NCBI GenBank assembly: GCA_030052745.1
Contig: JANBVO010000026.1
Location: forward strand, 186,001-250,000
Direction: 5' to 3'
Source of the DNA: Pleurostoma richardsiae
Taxonomy: Eukaryota; Ascomycota; Sordariomycetes; Calosphaeriales; Pleurostomataceae
Length of the DNA: 64,000 nt
Below, piece after piece: positions 22,677 through 34,085 of the stretch; within the stretch, counting starts at the first letter, position 1, and the number at the start of each line of letters is the position of its first letter. Under the pieces are notes generated by a model. The model saw only the letters and a program-made list of their open reading frames with translations. It made no database searches and was not told the origin of the DNA. The translations under genes were made by a program, and so were the position numbers.

Positions 22677-23022
22677 TTCTCTCACCGACCAGAGAGGCAG
22701 AACCTTAACCCCAGATTGACGTCGGACCTCTTCCTGTGCCTGGCAGAGAGCAACAGATCTTGCTGGAGGAATTGATATCTGTGACTGCGCCCTCCCGCCG
22801 CTCTCCCGCATCGTCAACCACACCCGACCGGGCATCGACGATAAGCCCCTCCACGATCGGAATCCTTGACGCAAGAGAGACCCTCGAGGCTGATACTGAC
22901 GCCAGATCGCATTTAAACAGCTCCGTCACGCTCTTGTTTCCAGTCCTTCGCTGGATCTCGAGCTCCCACACGACACAGCTCTGCTCAAGCCACTGCTATC
23001 TCTCCCAAAGCGCCCCGATTCG

Positions 23023-23043
23023 ATGTGTAAACATCGTGCCTAG
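23023..23043 (+). promoter_or_regulatory. Short upstream ORF 1 of AdoMetDC
   Basis: ATG followed by five codons and TAG, the first ATG after the candidate TATA box. It encodes MCKHRA. Its function, if any, would be to slow scanning ribosomes. Confidence 0.3.
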
Positions 23044-23097
23044 GTTGCGACATCCACTGCAGCAAGACCTCCCTTATCGGACGCTCTCTTGTGTCCT

Positions 23098-23145
23098 ATG
23101 AGCCCCAAGGACCTGCTACGCTTCCTCTCCAAGCCTGCAAAGTGA
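23098..23145 (+). promoter_or_regulatory. Upstream ORF 2 of AdoMetDC; its stop overlaps a splice donor
   Basis: Fifteen codons encode MSPKDLLRFLSKPAK and then TGA. That TGA is part of a GTGAGC splice donor at 23142. If the predicted leader intron 23142-23247 is removed, the frame runs on two codons to end in PR and TAA. Known: AdoMetDC mRNAs of animals, plants and some fungi carry uORFs that make translation respond to polyamines. Whether this peptide does so is inference. Confidence 0.5.
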
Positions 23146-23247
23146 GCCGCCCCCTTAAGAATTCTGCCCTTCGTGTGTATAAGATCGGCTCTGCCACGGG
23201 ATTGTCCAATCTCGATAATCTTAATGCTAACATTGGATACCTTGTAG
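23142..23247 (+). other. Predicted intron in the AdoMetDC 5' leader
   Basis: GTGAGC donor, TGCTAAC branch site at 23225-23231 and TTGTAG acceptor, 106 bp in total. The third upstream ATG (23224-23247 frame) lies inside it and would be removed by splicing. Confidence 0.5.
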
Positions 23248-23717
23248 GCCTCGATAACACCCCTTACGAAGTTTGAGAATTGCCAACTCCCATACGAGAA
23301 ACCTTGATCGTCCTCGCGAGATCCGTACCGTCTTCTGTCGACCTATACCCCGATACTCCCCCATAGGTATCGGCATCGGCCCTCGCAGAAGAGACTGCTC
23401 CGTCAAATAGCCCACCATTCCGTCGTCACAGATCTTCATCCTCCCCCTCCCGGCTCGCCCTCCTTAACGTCCCCTTTGTGAGACGTTCTAGGATTATCAT
23501 CTTCTGCCTATTGTAGCTGGCTTCGCCAGCATCTACGAGCAGCCACCGTCCTGTGGGCCTACCCTCTCAAACGAACGCCGCAAGGTTCGTTTGAGTTGGC
23601 AGTTAGTGCTCCGCGGAAGACTCTTCCCTCCAGGCTACACGCCATCGCAGCTGCCGCATCACACGCTCCGCCTATCTCCGCCTGCTTACCGCCATCGGCC
23701 GGCCTGCCCGCACGGAA

Positions 23718-25298
23718 ATGGTCGATTTTGAGGTCCCCAACAACTACGCGTTGTCGCCATCAGAGGCTACTCCTCATCTGACCATCAACCACGATGTCGC
23801 TGCAGATCTAGACTCCACCAACGCCTTCGAAGGCCCGGAGAAGCTGCTTGAGGTCTGGTTCGCCCCCAGCGCCAACAGCCTGCCCCAGGGTGTCAAGGAG
23901 AATGGCCTGAAGTGCGTCCCCACCCAGACCTGGGTCGGGATGCTCGACCTGGTGCATTGCGAGATTCTGTCCGTCATCTCGTCGGAGCACGTCGATGCCT
24001 ACCTGCTGTCCGAGTCGAGCATGTTCGTCTTCCCCCACAAGATCATCTTGAAGACCTGTGGAACCACCACTCTGCTCCTGGGACTGAAGCGTCTTCTTCG
24101 CATTGCTGCTGCGGACGCCGGCTTCCCGTTCCACAATGCGGGCTCTCTCAAGGACGACGCTGCGCTGGCCACCCCCTACCGGGTCTTCTACAGCCGCAAG
24201 AATTTCCTCTTCCCCGACAAGCAACGCGGCCCCCACCGCAGCTGGTCTGATGAGGTCAAGTTCCTGGACACCCTCTTCGAGGAGGGAAGCGCCTACCTGG
24301 TTGGCAAGATGAACGGCGATCACTGGTACCTGTATATCACCACGCCGAGTGCCGTCTCAACTCCTCCACGCACTCCTTCCGGCGAGAAGACAAGCGCGAA
24401 CAACAGCCCCACGCGCAACTGCAAAATCCCCACCGGTCTCTTGTCGCCGTTTCACAGTGGAGGTGAAGACGATAACAATGACGAGACGCTCGAGATCCTC
24501 ATGACCGATCTGGACCCCGAGAACGCCAAGCAATTCTACCTGTCACACGCGAGTGCGGTCGCGCGTGACCGGGTGCCTGGCACGGCGCAGGGGGCGAGGC
24601 GCGACGCTGCCAACCACCTGGGCGAGATCTCTGACGCCCAGGAGGTTAGCTCCAGCGTCGGATCTCTGCCAGATACTTCAGACGAAACTTTTGATGTGTT
24701 CAGCAATGGCGGCACGGACGGTGTGCACACGCCCATGACGGAGACCGAAGTCCAGACTACCGAGGGCCATGCGCTGGGTACCGTTGTCTCAGAGAACTGC
24801 GGGCTCAACGACGTCTACCCGACCTCCAAGTATCCGGATGCCAAGATCGATGCGTACCTGTTCACCCCTTGTGGCTTCTCCGCCAACGCTGTTATCCCGG
24901 CCCCTCCTGCTGACGGCGCTGCGGATATCTCCAGTGCCGCGCACTACTTCACTGTGCACGTCACTCCCGAGCCCAACTGCAGCTTTGCGTCCTTCGAGAC
25001 CAACGTGCCGGGCGGGCAGAACGGTCGGGAGACGGGCGAGGTGATCGAGCATGTGGTCGACATCTTCAAGCCTGGCCGCTTCATCGTGACGCTGTTCGAG
25101 GGCAAGAGTAACGGAGGCAAGAAGGCAGGGCCCGATCCCTACAGTCTGCGCAGCAAGGGCCGCAGAGATGCTATCAAGGGATACCGGCGGGTCGACCGCA
25201 TCGTGCACGTGTTCGACGACTACGATCTCGTTTTCGGGTTCTTCGAGCGCGACGACTGGGTCGGTGATGGCGGCGCCAGGGTCGGGGAGGAGATTTAA
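23718..25298 (+). CDS. SPE2: S-adenosylmethionine decarboxylase proenzyme
   Basis: Seen: an intronless frame of 526 residues. The self-cleavage site LLSESSMFVF lies at residues 96-105; cleavage between E99 and S100 would turn S100 into the pyruvoyl cofactor. The catalytic Cys (LKTCGTTTLL, C114) and the following helix are conserved. YRVFYSRKNFLFPDKQ and FLDTLFEEGSAY are further family blocks. A Ser/Thr-rich insert (about residues 215-350) separates these from the C-terminal domain. Known: the enzyme makes decarboxylated AdoMet, the aminopropyl donor for spermidine and spermine, and is the regulated step of polyamine synthesis in the cytosol. The long leader with uORFs fits translational control. 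It is longer than the yeast enzyme, mainly because of the insert. Confidence 0.95.
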   Translation: MVDFEVPNNYALSPSEATPHLTINHDVAADLDSTNAFEGPEKLLEVWFAPSANSLPQGVKENGLKCVPTQTWVGMLDLVHCEILSVISSEHVDAYLLSESSMFVFPHKIILKTCGTTTLLLGLKRLLRIAAADAGFPFHNAGSLKDDAALATPYRVFYSRKNFLFPDKQRGPHRSWSDEVKFLDTLFEEGSAYLVGKMNGDHWYLYITTPSAVSTPPRTPSGEKTSANNSPTRNCKIPTGLLSPFHSGGEDDNNDETLEILMTDLDPENAKQFYLSHASAVARDRVPGTAQGARRDAANHLGEISDAQEVSSSVGSLPDTSDETFDVFSNGGTDGVHTPMTETEVQTTEGHALGTVVSENCGLNDVYPTSKYPDAKIDAYLFTPCGFSANAVIPAPPADGAADISSAAHYFTVHVTPEPNCSFASFETNVPGGQNGRETGEVIEHVVDIFKPGRFIVTLFEGKSNGGKKAGPDPYSLRSKGRRDAIKGYRRVDRIVHVFDDYDLVFGFFERDDWVGDGGARVGEEI

Positions 25299-26309
25299 TG
25301 CGACGGTCATTGATGCTGCTGAGCCGGTAGATTGTTGAGCTTTCGGGTCTCCTTGTTTCTGGACGTGAACGCTCCCTTCGGACTGAATACAGGGTCGGAA
25401 GAGCGTGGAGCGTTGTCCCTCTCTTTGTCTATTCACCCTTCCATTTCTCGCTCTGGGTTGATCTAACGGTGCTCATTTTTGTGCGGGAACGGAAACCTGG
25501 GAAATTGGATGCTCATATTTGACGATGTGACGAGTTTTTTTCTCTTACCCATTTTCTCTCCCTGGCCTCTGAAATATTTCGGAGCGCCAGCTCTCCCTTT
25601 TTCAATAGCTTCCACCTCAATCCTAACCTTTACGCTCGCCACGAACGCGGTCACTCCCTTCAAAATTCCGTTGGCACTTCTCTTCCAGTCCAGTGTGACC
25701 GTTGTGCTGTTTCCGAGATGGTATGTGCGTCGATGTTGGTCTGTGATAGGAGATCCCCATTCCACACCACTGTCTGCCACCGGCTTACATGGCATCCCAG
25801 GGAGGTCGGGACAGGCGAGACCATCCTAACTGTGCAGACAATGGAGTTGACAGAATTCCGGACGGCTCCCATTGTCCTCCGTACGGCGCACCACACCAGC
25901 CACAGCAGGCTTTGGCAGTTCTGGGCTCACAGCCTCACCCGCCGGTATGGCATGCCACCCAGGGCTCCAGCATTCCAGCGACAGCTTCACCCAGCCGCCT
26001 CCACGCCCCCTAGCCGCGCTCTGGAATGCATCACACTCTAGCAGCCCATCAGCGGCCGCGAATGCCATGAGGGAGGACCCATTCTCCTCTTAAGAGGCTC
26101 TCGATGTCTCACCATCCGCCGTTCTTCCCTCCCTTCCAGCGTGGGTCCCCCCATTCTAGCCTCGTGCTTCTTCAATCTTCACTCCCCAAGGCTCCGCCTC
26201 CAGCCTTCTCTTGTCTCAGATCGGTGTCTAGTGACGTGACCTGAGCCTCCTTTTTCCTCGGCGCTAGGCGCGATAGTGCGGAAGGGCAGACACATAGATA
26301 GAGGAGGGG
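25299..26309. other. Intergenic region
   Basis: About 1 kb between two co-oriented genes. It includes the 3' flank of the AdoMetDC gene and the promoter of the membrane-protein gene. No further coding sequence was supported. Confidence 0.4.
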
Positions 26310-28206
26310 ATGCCTTCGTCGACAAGGGCACTCGTCCTGGCCGAGCTGTTCCTCTTTTCTGTTTACGTCTTGAAGGGAGTATTGTCTGCGCTGGTGGGAT
26401 CGGAAGACACGAGAGAGCCATCACCACCAACCGAGAAGCCAGACAGTGCTTACACCGCGAGCACAGCTCACCACTACAGTCCGACCGCCACTGCGGACTC
26501 GTCGACCACCACGAGCGACACAGCTCGTCGCTCTCTAGACAAGATGGAAACGTCAATGCCGACACAGACGAGGACGATATACACCAGTGGCTCCTCACGA
26601 GGTGAATCGGCGACGGGAAGCAGCAGCGCCGAGCGGCGCAGTTGGCTCCCCACCGTACTCCTCGTCTGCCTCGTCACTCTGTCAGTCTCGTCACTCATAG
26701 GCCTGATCGTCTCAGGCCTCGTCTACGGCGGCGCCGTCGACACGTCGCCCAAGGGCGTCTGCGTGACGCAAGCATTCATCATGTTCGCTGTAAGTGTTTC
26801 CTCCCTAAAACCAGATCAGAGGAGAGATATGCTAACAGGCTACTCCGCGATAGTCCCTACTAGCACCCCTTTACACAACCCTCCATGTCCTCGCCGCAGC
26901 GCGCTCCCACACCCAGCCGCTCTACCGGGGCCCCAACGCCCTGCAGCACCCGCTGCACACCTCCGCCATCGTGACGGCCCGCATCGACGCCATCGCCTGG
27001 GCCGTCGCGCTGATCAGCGCCGCCGCCTCCGTGGCCCGCAGCGCCTCGCGCAGCTGCCCCGCCCTGTATGCCGACCTCGTCGCCGCGGCCGCCGCGTGCG
27101 CCGCCGTCGCGGTCGTGCTCTGCGCGGTCGAGCGCGCCGCGAGACCTTTCGTGCTGCCCTTCGCGGTGCCCGCGATATTCGCGCGGCTCGGCAGACGGGG
27201 AGCAGGCGGTCGTCTTGGCGGTGGCGGCGTCGTGAAGTGCAGGATATCGGACCTGCTGGGCGAGGAGGACGAGGACGCCCTGCTGGAGAAGAGCGTCTCG
27301 AGGCGGCCGTCCGTCGCCGTGTTCAACGAGAAGGGCCCCGAGGTCGTCGAGGTGGCGTACCCGGCCCCGGCCGTGCACCGCAGCGGGAGCGGGTCGACGG
27401 GCGGATCGACAGTCGAGTCGGCGCTCGTGGCGCCGCTGTCGGTCTCCCGGCCGGCGGGGCCGCGGAAGCAGCAGGAGGCGCCGGCGGAGGAGGCCGATTC
27501 GACCAGCGGGGCCGGCATGCCGAGGCGGCCTGTCGGTGCGTACACCCGGCACAGCACCGCCAGCACCGCCAGCGGCAGCGCGGCCTCGCGCGCCTACACC
27601 GCCTCGTCCGAGGCGCGCTCGCTCACCTCGCAGCAGTCGTTCGGCCCCCGGCCCTTCCCCGCCGCGCCCGTCGCCTCCGCCATCCAGCGGACGTACCTGC
27701 GTGCGTCGTCATCTTTCCCGCCGCAGGAGGATTCCCAGAGCGGTCGCCGCCGGTCGCAGAGCTACTACCAGCAGCAGCATCGGCGGTACGGATCCTCGCC
27801 GGCACACTCGGGCTCCGTGCGCAAGGACTGGCGGCGCGACTGGGACCAGCTGGCCGCGGAGACGGGGCTGGACGTCTCGAGCGTCGGCAGCGCCAGCGCC
27901 GCGTCCTCGGCTTCGGCGTCGTCGCGGCCCTCCAGGGCGGGCGCCGCCAGCTCGTACTACTCGGGCGTGGGGACGCTGCCGACCGTGGCGGAGGTGCCGA
28001 CGCCCGGGAGCCCGGCGCTGGTCGGGACGTACCGGTCGCCGTTCGTGAGCGAGGAGGAGGAGCCGGCGCCGGTGCCGGGGGACAGGCTGCGGATGGCGCA
28101 GGAGGCTCTGAGGGCGTACGCCACCACCGGCGGTGACAGGAGGAAGGCGGAGGAGGCAAGAGCAGAGGAGGCGGGCAGGACGATACCGGGGTCGTTTGTG
28201 GAGTGA
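26310..28206 (+). CDS. Four-TM membrane protein with long Ser/Arg-rich tail, unknown function
   Basis: Seen: exons 26310-26789 and 26854-28206 join in frame across a 64-bp intron (GTAAGT, GCTAAC branch, GATAG acceptor) to about 610 residues. After a Ser/Thr-rich N-terminus come four hydrophobic segments: PTVLLVCLVTLSVSSLIGLI, SLLAPLYTTLHVLAAA, IDAIAWAVALISAAASVA and LVAAAAACAAVAVVLCAVE. The remaining 380 residues are low-complexity Ser/Ala/Arg-rich and probably cytosolic. The layout resembles fungal MARVEL-like or other tetraspan hypothetical proteins, but I do not recognise a named family. The start is uncertain: the first ATG (26310) begins a short hydrophobic stretch, and a later in-frame ATG at 26544 is possible. 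The second exon has a very GC-biased third position. Confidence 0.7.
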
Positions 28207-29008
28207 CAATGACAAGCGGAGAGGAAGCTGAGGCTGCCCTGTTGACTGACACTGTGATCTTCCACAGGGATGGGGGGATTTTTACTTTATGGCGCTGTTT
28301 TATGATACCAACGATGTACTACGGCGAATGATTAACGGCATACTCTAGGATACCATGGATATTTATGGAGGCATAGAGCATCGGCAGCGATACCCTTATA
28401 CCTCGGGATGGGATATTTAGGTAGAGATACTGAGTGAAATCAAGAGTTAAAAAGGGACTTTTCACGTGTCAAGTCATTAAGCCTCGTCTTCCATTCACGG
28501 CGTTATATTGCTGGCACCGACACCAATCGATCAGGCACGATGCTCGAGTCTAGATTTTAGCACACCTAGGCTACTTAGATAGTGAACCGCGGACTCTATG
28601 GGGTATCTGTGTGAAAGAAGGCAAAACAGGCTAGTATCTCGACGTCAACACCGAGACGTCACAAATGCGTCGATATCCTCTGTAATGTGAAGTGACTTGT
28701 CTGCACCTCGTCTGTGGTTCCAGCCGTCGTAAACCTCTTCTGGCTGTCGTCGGAAGGTTGCGACGGGAGGGCCTCCCGATTCGGCCACCACTGCCGTTTT
28801 TGATGTGGACAACTATCCTGCTGTGAGGTTACCACGGTGATTCCTGACGGCTGAAAGTCGCCGTCGCCTTTGTTCGAGCAACCTTTCCATGGTTTTGATA
28901 AGCAAGGCGAGCAACCACTGCCAGCGCCGAAGGTGGATCGGGGGCGCGGTGTCTCATTTCCAGTAGTCTTACATAGACCAATCACTACATCCTAGTTTCC
29001 TTCCTTCT
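28207..29008. other. Convergent 3' intergenic region
   Basis: About 800 bp between the tetraspan gene (+) and the F-box gene (-). A 108-codon minus-strand frame (28659-28985) has no recognisable features. No RNA gene was seen. Confidence 0.4.
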
Positions 29009-30620
29009 TCAGTCATCGTTACTGTCGGAGTCTTCCCAACTGCTGGCAATATCCGCCTGGCCATGGTCTGCGCGAGGAGGCCAGTCGATGACATCGCGTG
29101 CAAGCTCTGCGAAGATCTCGGCCGCGGTGCCTCGAAGCTCAACCATTGACTGTGCCGGCTTGTCTGCATCCTGAGCCTTGAACAACACGTAAGGACGCGA
29201 AAAGGCTGGCTGTCCCCATCTCTGCTGAGACAGTCCGATCCGGCCGACGGTAATGTGTTTGATGCTGACGGCCTCATTTTGAGAAAGGTCAGCGAAGAGT
29301 TTCGCCCATGCCATACTTGAGTCTGATTGTATGTCGATTGACCACAGGCTCAGAGACTTCAGGGTCGACGCCCACTTCATAATGACAGATCTGAGGATGC
29401 GGAGAGATACGGATGTCGAACCGAGGTCGAGGCGCTCGAGCGCTGGCAGGTCGACCGGAAGAAGGTCGACGTTGCAGGCAGGGGCAGCGAGTTTGTCAAC
29501 GTGAGCGAGGGCAGGCAGGGCAAGCCATCGAAGGAATAAATCAGTGGTCTGGCCCCTGCGGTGCTGAAAGTTGATGCGTAGCCATTTGAGGTTCTTCGTA
29601 TAGTTCAGCAGCCTCCGTATGTTGAGGTTGAGCACATTGCCTGGTGTGTCGAGCGGGTGGTGCGGGTCTCGGGCCGTGAGTTCCACCGCCAGATGAAGCC
29701 TCTGCAGGTTCTCTAAGACTGGCAGCAAAGTTGGTTTCATCCACTGTGCAACAAACAAGGCCTGCTCGGTGAGGACGGAGTTCATGTCTCGGAGAACGGC
29801 CTCGATGCCGGCGGGACGGCAACCGGACGCGGCGAGGGCAGTTAGGATGACTTTGAAGGCAAGGCTGGGGAAAGCATCGGGGGAGTTTTAATTTCTTGAA
29901 AAGGATGTCATGCTCAAGCGTTCGCCAAGCTCTTTGACGACGGTCGTGGCGCCGTAGCTTCTCCAGAAGTAGTGCTCCCCGTCACGAGTGCGAGTCGGCG
30001 AGTTGAAGTCGCGGATACCAATAGTCTGGAGATTAGGAAGATTTCGCAAGGCCTCCGTGAGCATGGAAAGACCCTTGCCGGTCTGCAGGAGATCAGACTG
30101 TTCAGTCTTAGCATCCATGTAAGCCAGTGTCGAGTCGGCCTCCATCTCGTCGAAGCCCACAGCGGCAGGTGGCCAGGCGCTTGTACTGTAGTGGTCCAGA
30201 CCGATAATCAGATGTTGCAACTCGGAGGAGAAGACGGGGTGTTGGGAGATGTCAATCAGGGTCTGGAGGCCTGCATATGCTATTAGAGATATTGAAGGCC
30301 TGCGTGGCGGACAGGTGTAAGTTGAACATACTGAACGTCGTGAGCATAAACTGCTTCTTGCGGAAGAACTCGCTGGTGAAGGTGTGACGGAGCTGGCGCT
30401 CTATGTGCTTGCTGGTCAGGCGCAGAGCGCCAAGCTCCTCGGTCGTGAGGAACGACGCGATACAGACCTTGATCTCGCCTGGCATTCTATGCAGGGAAGG
30501 GTTGTCATGGTGGGGACTGTTGTCACCATCGGAGATGTCGTTGCGCAGGCCGTCTTCAGGCTCTTCTGGAGGGGCCGACAGTGTAGCCTGCAGCAGAGGC
30601 GCCTGCGCACCATCCATCAT
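29009..30620 (-). pseudogene. F-box protein gene interrupted by an in-frame TAA
   Basis: Seen: exon 1 (30620-30332) encodes an F-box-like segment (LHRMPGEIKVCIASFL, LGALRLTSKHIERQL). A 61-bp intron (GTATGT...TGCAG) leads to exon 2, which reads to a TAA at 29890-29888. The same frame then continues without another stop for 292 codons to 29009, including LAFKVILTALAASG and AVLRDMNSVLTEQ, which fit the leucine-rich C-terminal half of this fungal family. No good GT-AG pair removes the TAA while keeping frame. So the locus is either a recently inactivated gene, a stop-readthrough gene, or has an error at one codon. Known: fungal F-box proteins are SCF ubiquitin-ligase substrate receptors and often form fast-evolving families. 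The upstream ATG at 30620 was preferred over the longer frame into the promoter. Confidence 0.6.
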
Positions 30621-31821
30621 GCACGATCTTGCTGTTGCAGGGTCCTGTATCTGGAGGAGGAAGAGAGATCGGCAGAGGGAGGGTGGAGAGGTAAAGGTGC
30701 CAGAGCAAAGGCCAGACTTTTGGGTCTGAGACGTCCGCGACTGGCTTGACCACCCGCCAACGGCTGTAGTGCGCACAAAGTCGACAAGAAATTTGAAGGT
30801 AGAGCTAAAGGAGAAGGTGAAGGAGAAGGAGAGCTTGAGGAGATCGCCGCAGGTCGTCGTTTCTCCTTGGGGATGTCGTCCTCCTGAGTGCGCACAGGAA
30901 AAGAAGTACGCGGGCTTTGGGAGAAAGAGAGGGAGAGAGATGGAGACGCAGTCGTGGGGAAGAAGAGAATGAAGAAACACTAAATAGCAGGCGCCGTAGG
31001 TTGCTGGCCTCGCACGCGTTCAGGCTGCAGGCTGCCTGTTTACTCCTTGTTGCGGCTCACGTCGACGTCCGTGTTGGATGGCCGGTCAGGCACAGGTGAG
31101 TTAAAGTCAGGTACCGACCTAGGGTAGGCACCTTGGCAAGCTTACCTTAGGTACCTCTAGCTTGTTTGTCAGGGCGCTTTAATAGCGGCAAGTCGCCTGG
31201 AAACCCTGCTATCACGTGCTCTGCTTCAGGCAACAACAGGCGCTAAAACAGTACCTAGATACCGACGACGATAGCTTTCAACACCTCCCCAGTCCGAGGG
31301 ACTCCAACCCGTCATCATTCTATTACCGAGACTTTGTAGACTTTGTATACCTACGGCCCAGAAGCGCTGGATCATTACCAAGGTACGGGCATCTAGGAGA
31401 CGTTGTCTATTTGAATGCCTGACCTGCGCAGCAAAGGGACCTCTTGCCGCCAACGGGACCCATACTCTCCATCCAGACCCCAGTACACTATGAATATCGT
31501 GTACCCATTGGCAACAGGAGCCCTACAGTGAAGAGCTGACCAAAACCGTGCTTCTCCTGTTCAAATGTTCATTTCACATTTCCCATGTAAGGTGGTTTGA
31601 ATAGCTCTACACCTTCCCAGCTAAGACGGAGGCGACCTAGCTATCTATGTTTTGTCCGGGCTGACATGCCGGTCCTAGCAAATCAACAATCAACTCCTTT
31701 TCATGTCGTCGAATCGCCATCTATTCTTGCGGCCTCAGCCAGTACTCATGCAACTGATGTCGCCAACATCCTACCTTCGATCTGCTCACTAGTCATCATA
31801 CTTTCTCCAACTCTCGCCGCC
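30621..31821. other. Intergenic region between F-box and PARP genes
   Basis: About 1.2 kb with the F-box promoter on the left and the PARP 3' flank on the right. It contains several copies of the AGGTACCT-type palindromic motif around 31110-31160. No coding sequence was supported. Confidence 0.4.
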
Positions 31822-34085
31822 TCACATCTTGACCTGGAAAAGGTATCTCAGCCGAACCTGCGCGACATCGTAACAGATGTACTCGTTGTACTGGAGCGTA
31901 GCACCCAGACAGTTGGTGTCTCCTGGCTTCGCCTTGGCGATATCGGGCTGCAACCTGAGTCAGTAGAGGCCTTGGTACTCTAGCATGAGCAGTGAACCTT
32001 AACTCACCATCATGACTCCCCTCAGCGAAGGATGTACGCACGATGCGTCCTTCCACGCCTTCGGCCCCGTCCTACCCTTGCCCCACGTCGACCACAGGTT
32101 CTGCGCCCTCGCCGTCGCGCCAGCGTCGTACTGAGCGTTGAGCAGTTCCTGCACGGGACTCCCAAGCTCCGCCTCACACAGCAGAAGGAGGGCATTACCC
32201 CCCGAGATGCCGGAGTAGCAGTAGTTTGCGGACTTTGACGACATGTCGGCCAGGTAGATGCCCTTGTCGAACATGTAGCCTGTCACAGGAGCCTCTGGCG
32301 GTGCGATCCGTAATCCCTGGCTAAGGATACCACCAAAATTGGTGACTCGAGAGCCGTGCCACAGCAGTCGCCGGTCCTTGGGCTGGTGGCCAAAGGCGCT
32401 CTCGAAGCGGTCGTGCTCGCCTTGCCTCTCAATGCGGAAGATAGAGTGGATGGAGTAGTTGGCGACGTGTGTGTGCCCCCTTGTCTCCTTCAGGTACTCC
32501 TCCAGGAACTTGTACTCTGAGCTCTCGTGATCAAGAGGTGTCATCTCCTCCATTCCCAAGCCGCGGTAGTGCCGGTCCAGGGGATGCATCGTCTCCTTGG
32601 TGACGAGATCAGCCTTCATGATATCCGCCGCATCCTTCATATCAGCCAGGTTTTCCAGAAGCTCTATCTCTTTCTTGACCATCTGCTGATCGCTGATGAT
32701 GGGGGGCCGATTGCGGCCAAAGGCATGTGGGATTAGCGAGAAGTACGCGTTTGAGAGATTCTCCTTGGCGACGGGGAAAGGGGCGTTATATTCGGCTGCT
32801 AGACCGGGATCGGTCAGAAGATTAGAGAGGTCCTTGAGGGTTTGGAAGCCCTTGAGAATCGTCGCGCGGCTAAGCTTGCCAAGAGGCATCTTCTTAGTGT
32901 CATAGTTGAGATCGCTCATATTGTTGGCAAAATACTGCTGGTTGAATATGAGCTCCATCAAGCGCTGTACGGGCGGAGACAGAGTGCATTTGAGCGGCTC
33001 TTGGCCCCCATCCTTTGACTTGCCCCCGGCTCGCGCAGAGTCGTTCTCGTCGTCACCATCATCGTCGGAATCGTCATTATAGCTGCGCTCGATGAAGGTG
33101 TACTTGCCTTTCACTGGAGTCGCAGTTCGATCTTCCCACTTGAGACCGGACTTATCCTTGAACTTCTTCTGGAAGTGGCGTTTCGCATCTTCAAGCGAAC
33201 CATTGCCGAGCGTGGCAGTCTGGCCACGGTCTCCAACGCGGCCCCATCGAGTCCACGTCTGGTAGTGTGTGCCGGGGCCGTTCACGAGCAGCTGCATCAT
33301 ATGCATGTCAAAGCGTGAGACAAGAACCGCGTTCTCCTGGAGGGACTCACCTGTACGCGGTAGAACTTGTTGTTGTTGGCAGTCGCATTGGTCTGGTTGA
33401 GAGATGCGTCCCAGATAACTCCGTCATCCGGGTCAATGTAGACGGAGTAGCTAATGAGAGGGCATCCCTCATCCAAGGGGATGCGCACGTCGCGAGACTT
33501 GGCGATCTGGCCCTCGCCAAACTGGCGCTCTTCGTCTTGGTCAGCCTCAGCAAGCTTCTTCTTCTTCTTCGCCTGCGCTTTGTCGCCGCCATCACCATCG
33601 CGATCTGCTTGGTCGGGACTAGCAGTGGGCGGTGCCTGGCGCTTCTTTGCGCCGTTGGTAGCAGCAGGGGCCTGAGCCGCACCGGGCCTCTTGGCAGGCG
33701 GAGCTGATGAAGCGCTGGCGCTGTTGGCAGCTGCACCGCCATTGGGCGTGGTCCCATTTATGGTGCCGAAGGAATACCGGCCCTCGGCCTCTCGAGAGGA
33801 GGTACTGACACAGTCCTGGAGCCATTGAACGTCAACAATGTGGATTCCCAGGTCTTTGGCGGTCTTGACTTTGGCAGAGGGCTTGTCGTAGTCAGCTTGG
33901 GTGGTGACAAGGTGTGTCGCCTCCTTGGTCACAGTGCTGGCTGTGGAACCCCCCATGGCCGTCGTCTGGCCCTGCAGCGCGGATTGAGACGTGCCACGGA
34001 AGGTCCCGCTGAAGACAACACAGCAGCCATCGAGGGGTGGTTTGGCTGCAGCGGCGGCCTTCTTGGAAGCCTTTTTAGGAGGCAT
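31822..34085 (-). CDS. Poly(ADP-ribose) polymerase (BRCT-WGR-PARP)
   Basis: Seen: exons 34085-33351, 33291-32008 and 31947-31822, with introns of 59 and 60 bp, give 714 residues. In order: a Lys/Ala-rich start (MPPKKASKKAAAAA); a BRCT domain at about residues 15-105; a Lys-rich linker with nuclear-localisation-like KKKKK; a WGR domain (TRWGRVGDRGQ); the helical PARP regulatory domain; and the catalytic domain with the H-Y-E triad in LLWHGSR, KGIYLADMSSKSANYCY and LQYNEYICYD. The third exon supplies the catalytic Glu and the end YLFQVKM. Known: this is the single PARP1-type enzyme of filamentous fungi (PrpA in Aspergillus, NPO in Neurospora), using NAD+ in DNA-damage signalling in the nucleus. 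It lacks N-terminal zinc fingers, as fungal members do. Confidence 0.95.

Noticed and set aside
26310-28136. 608-residue single-exon reading of the tetraspan gene
   Set aside because: It runs through the intron into an Arg/Pro-rich shadow frame; the spliced frame gives the TM segments and a normal tail.
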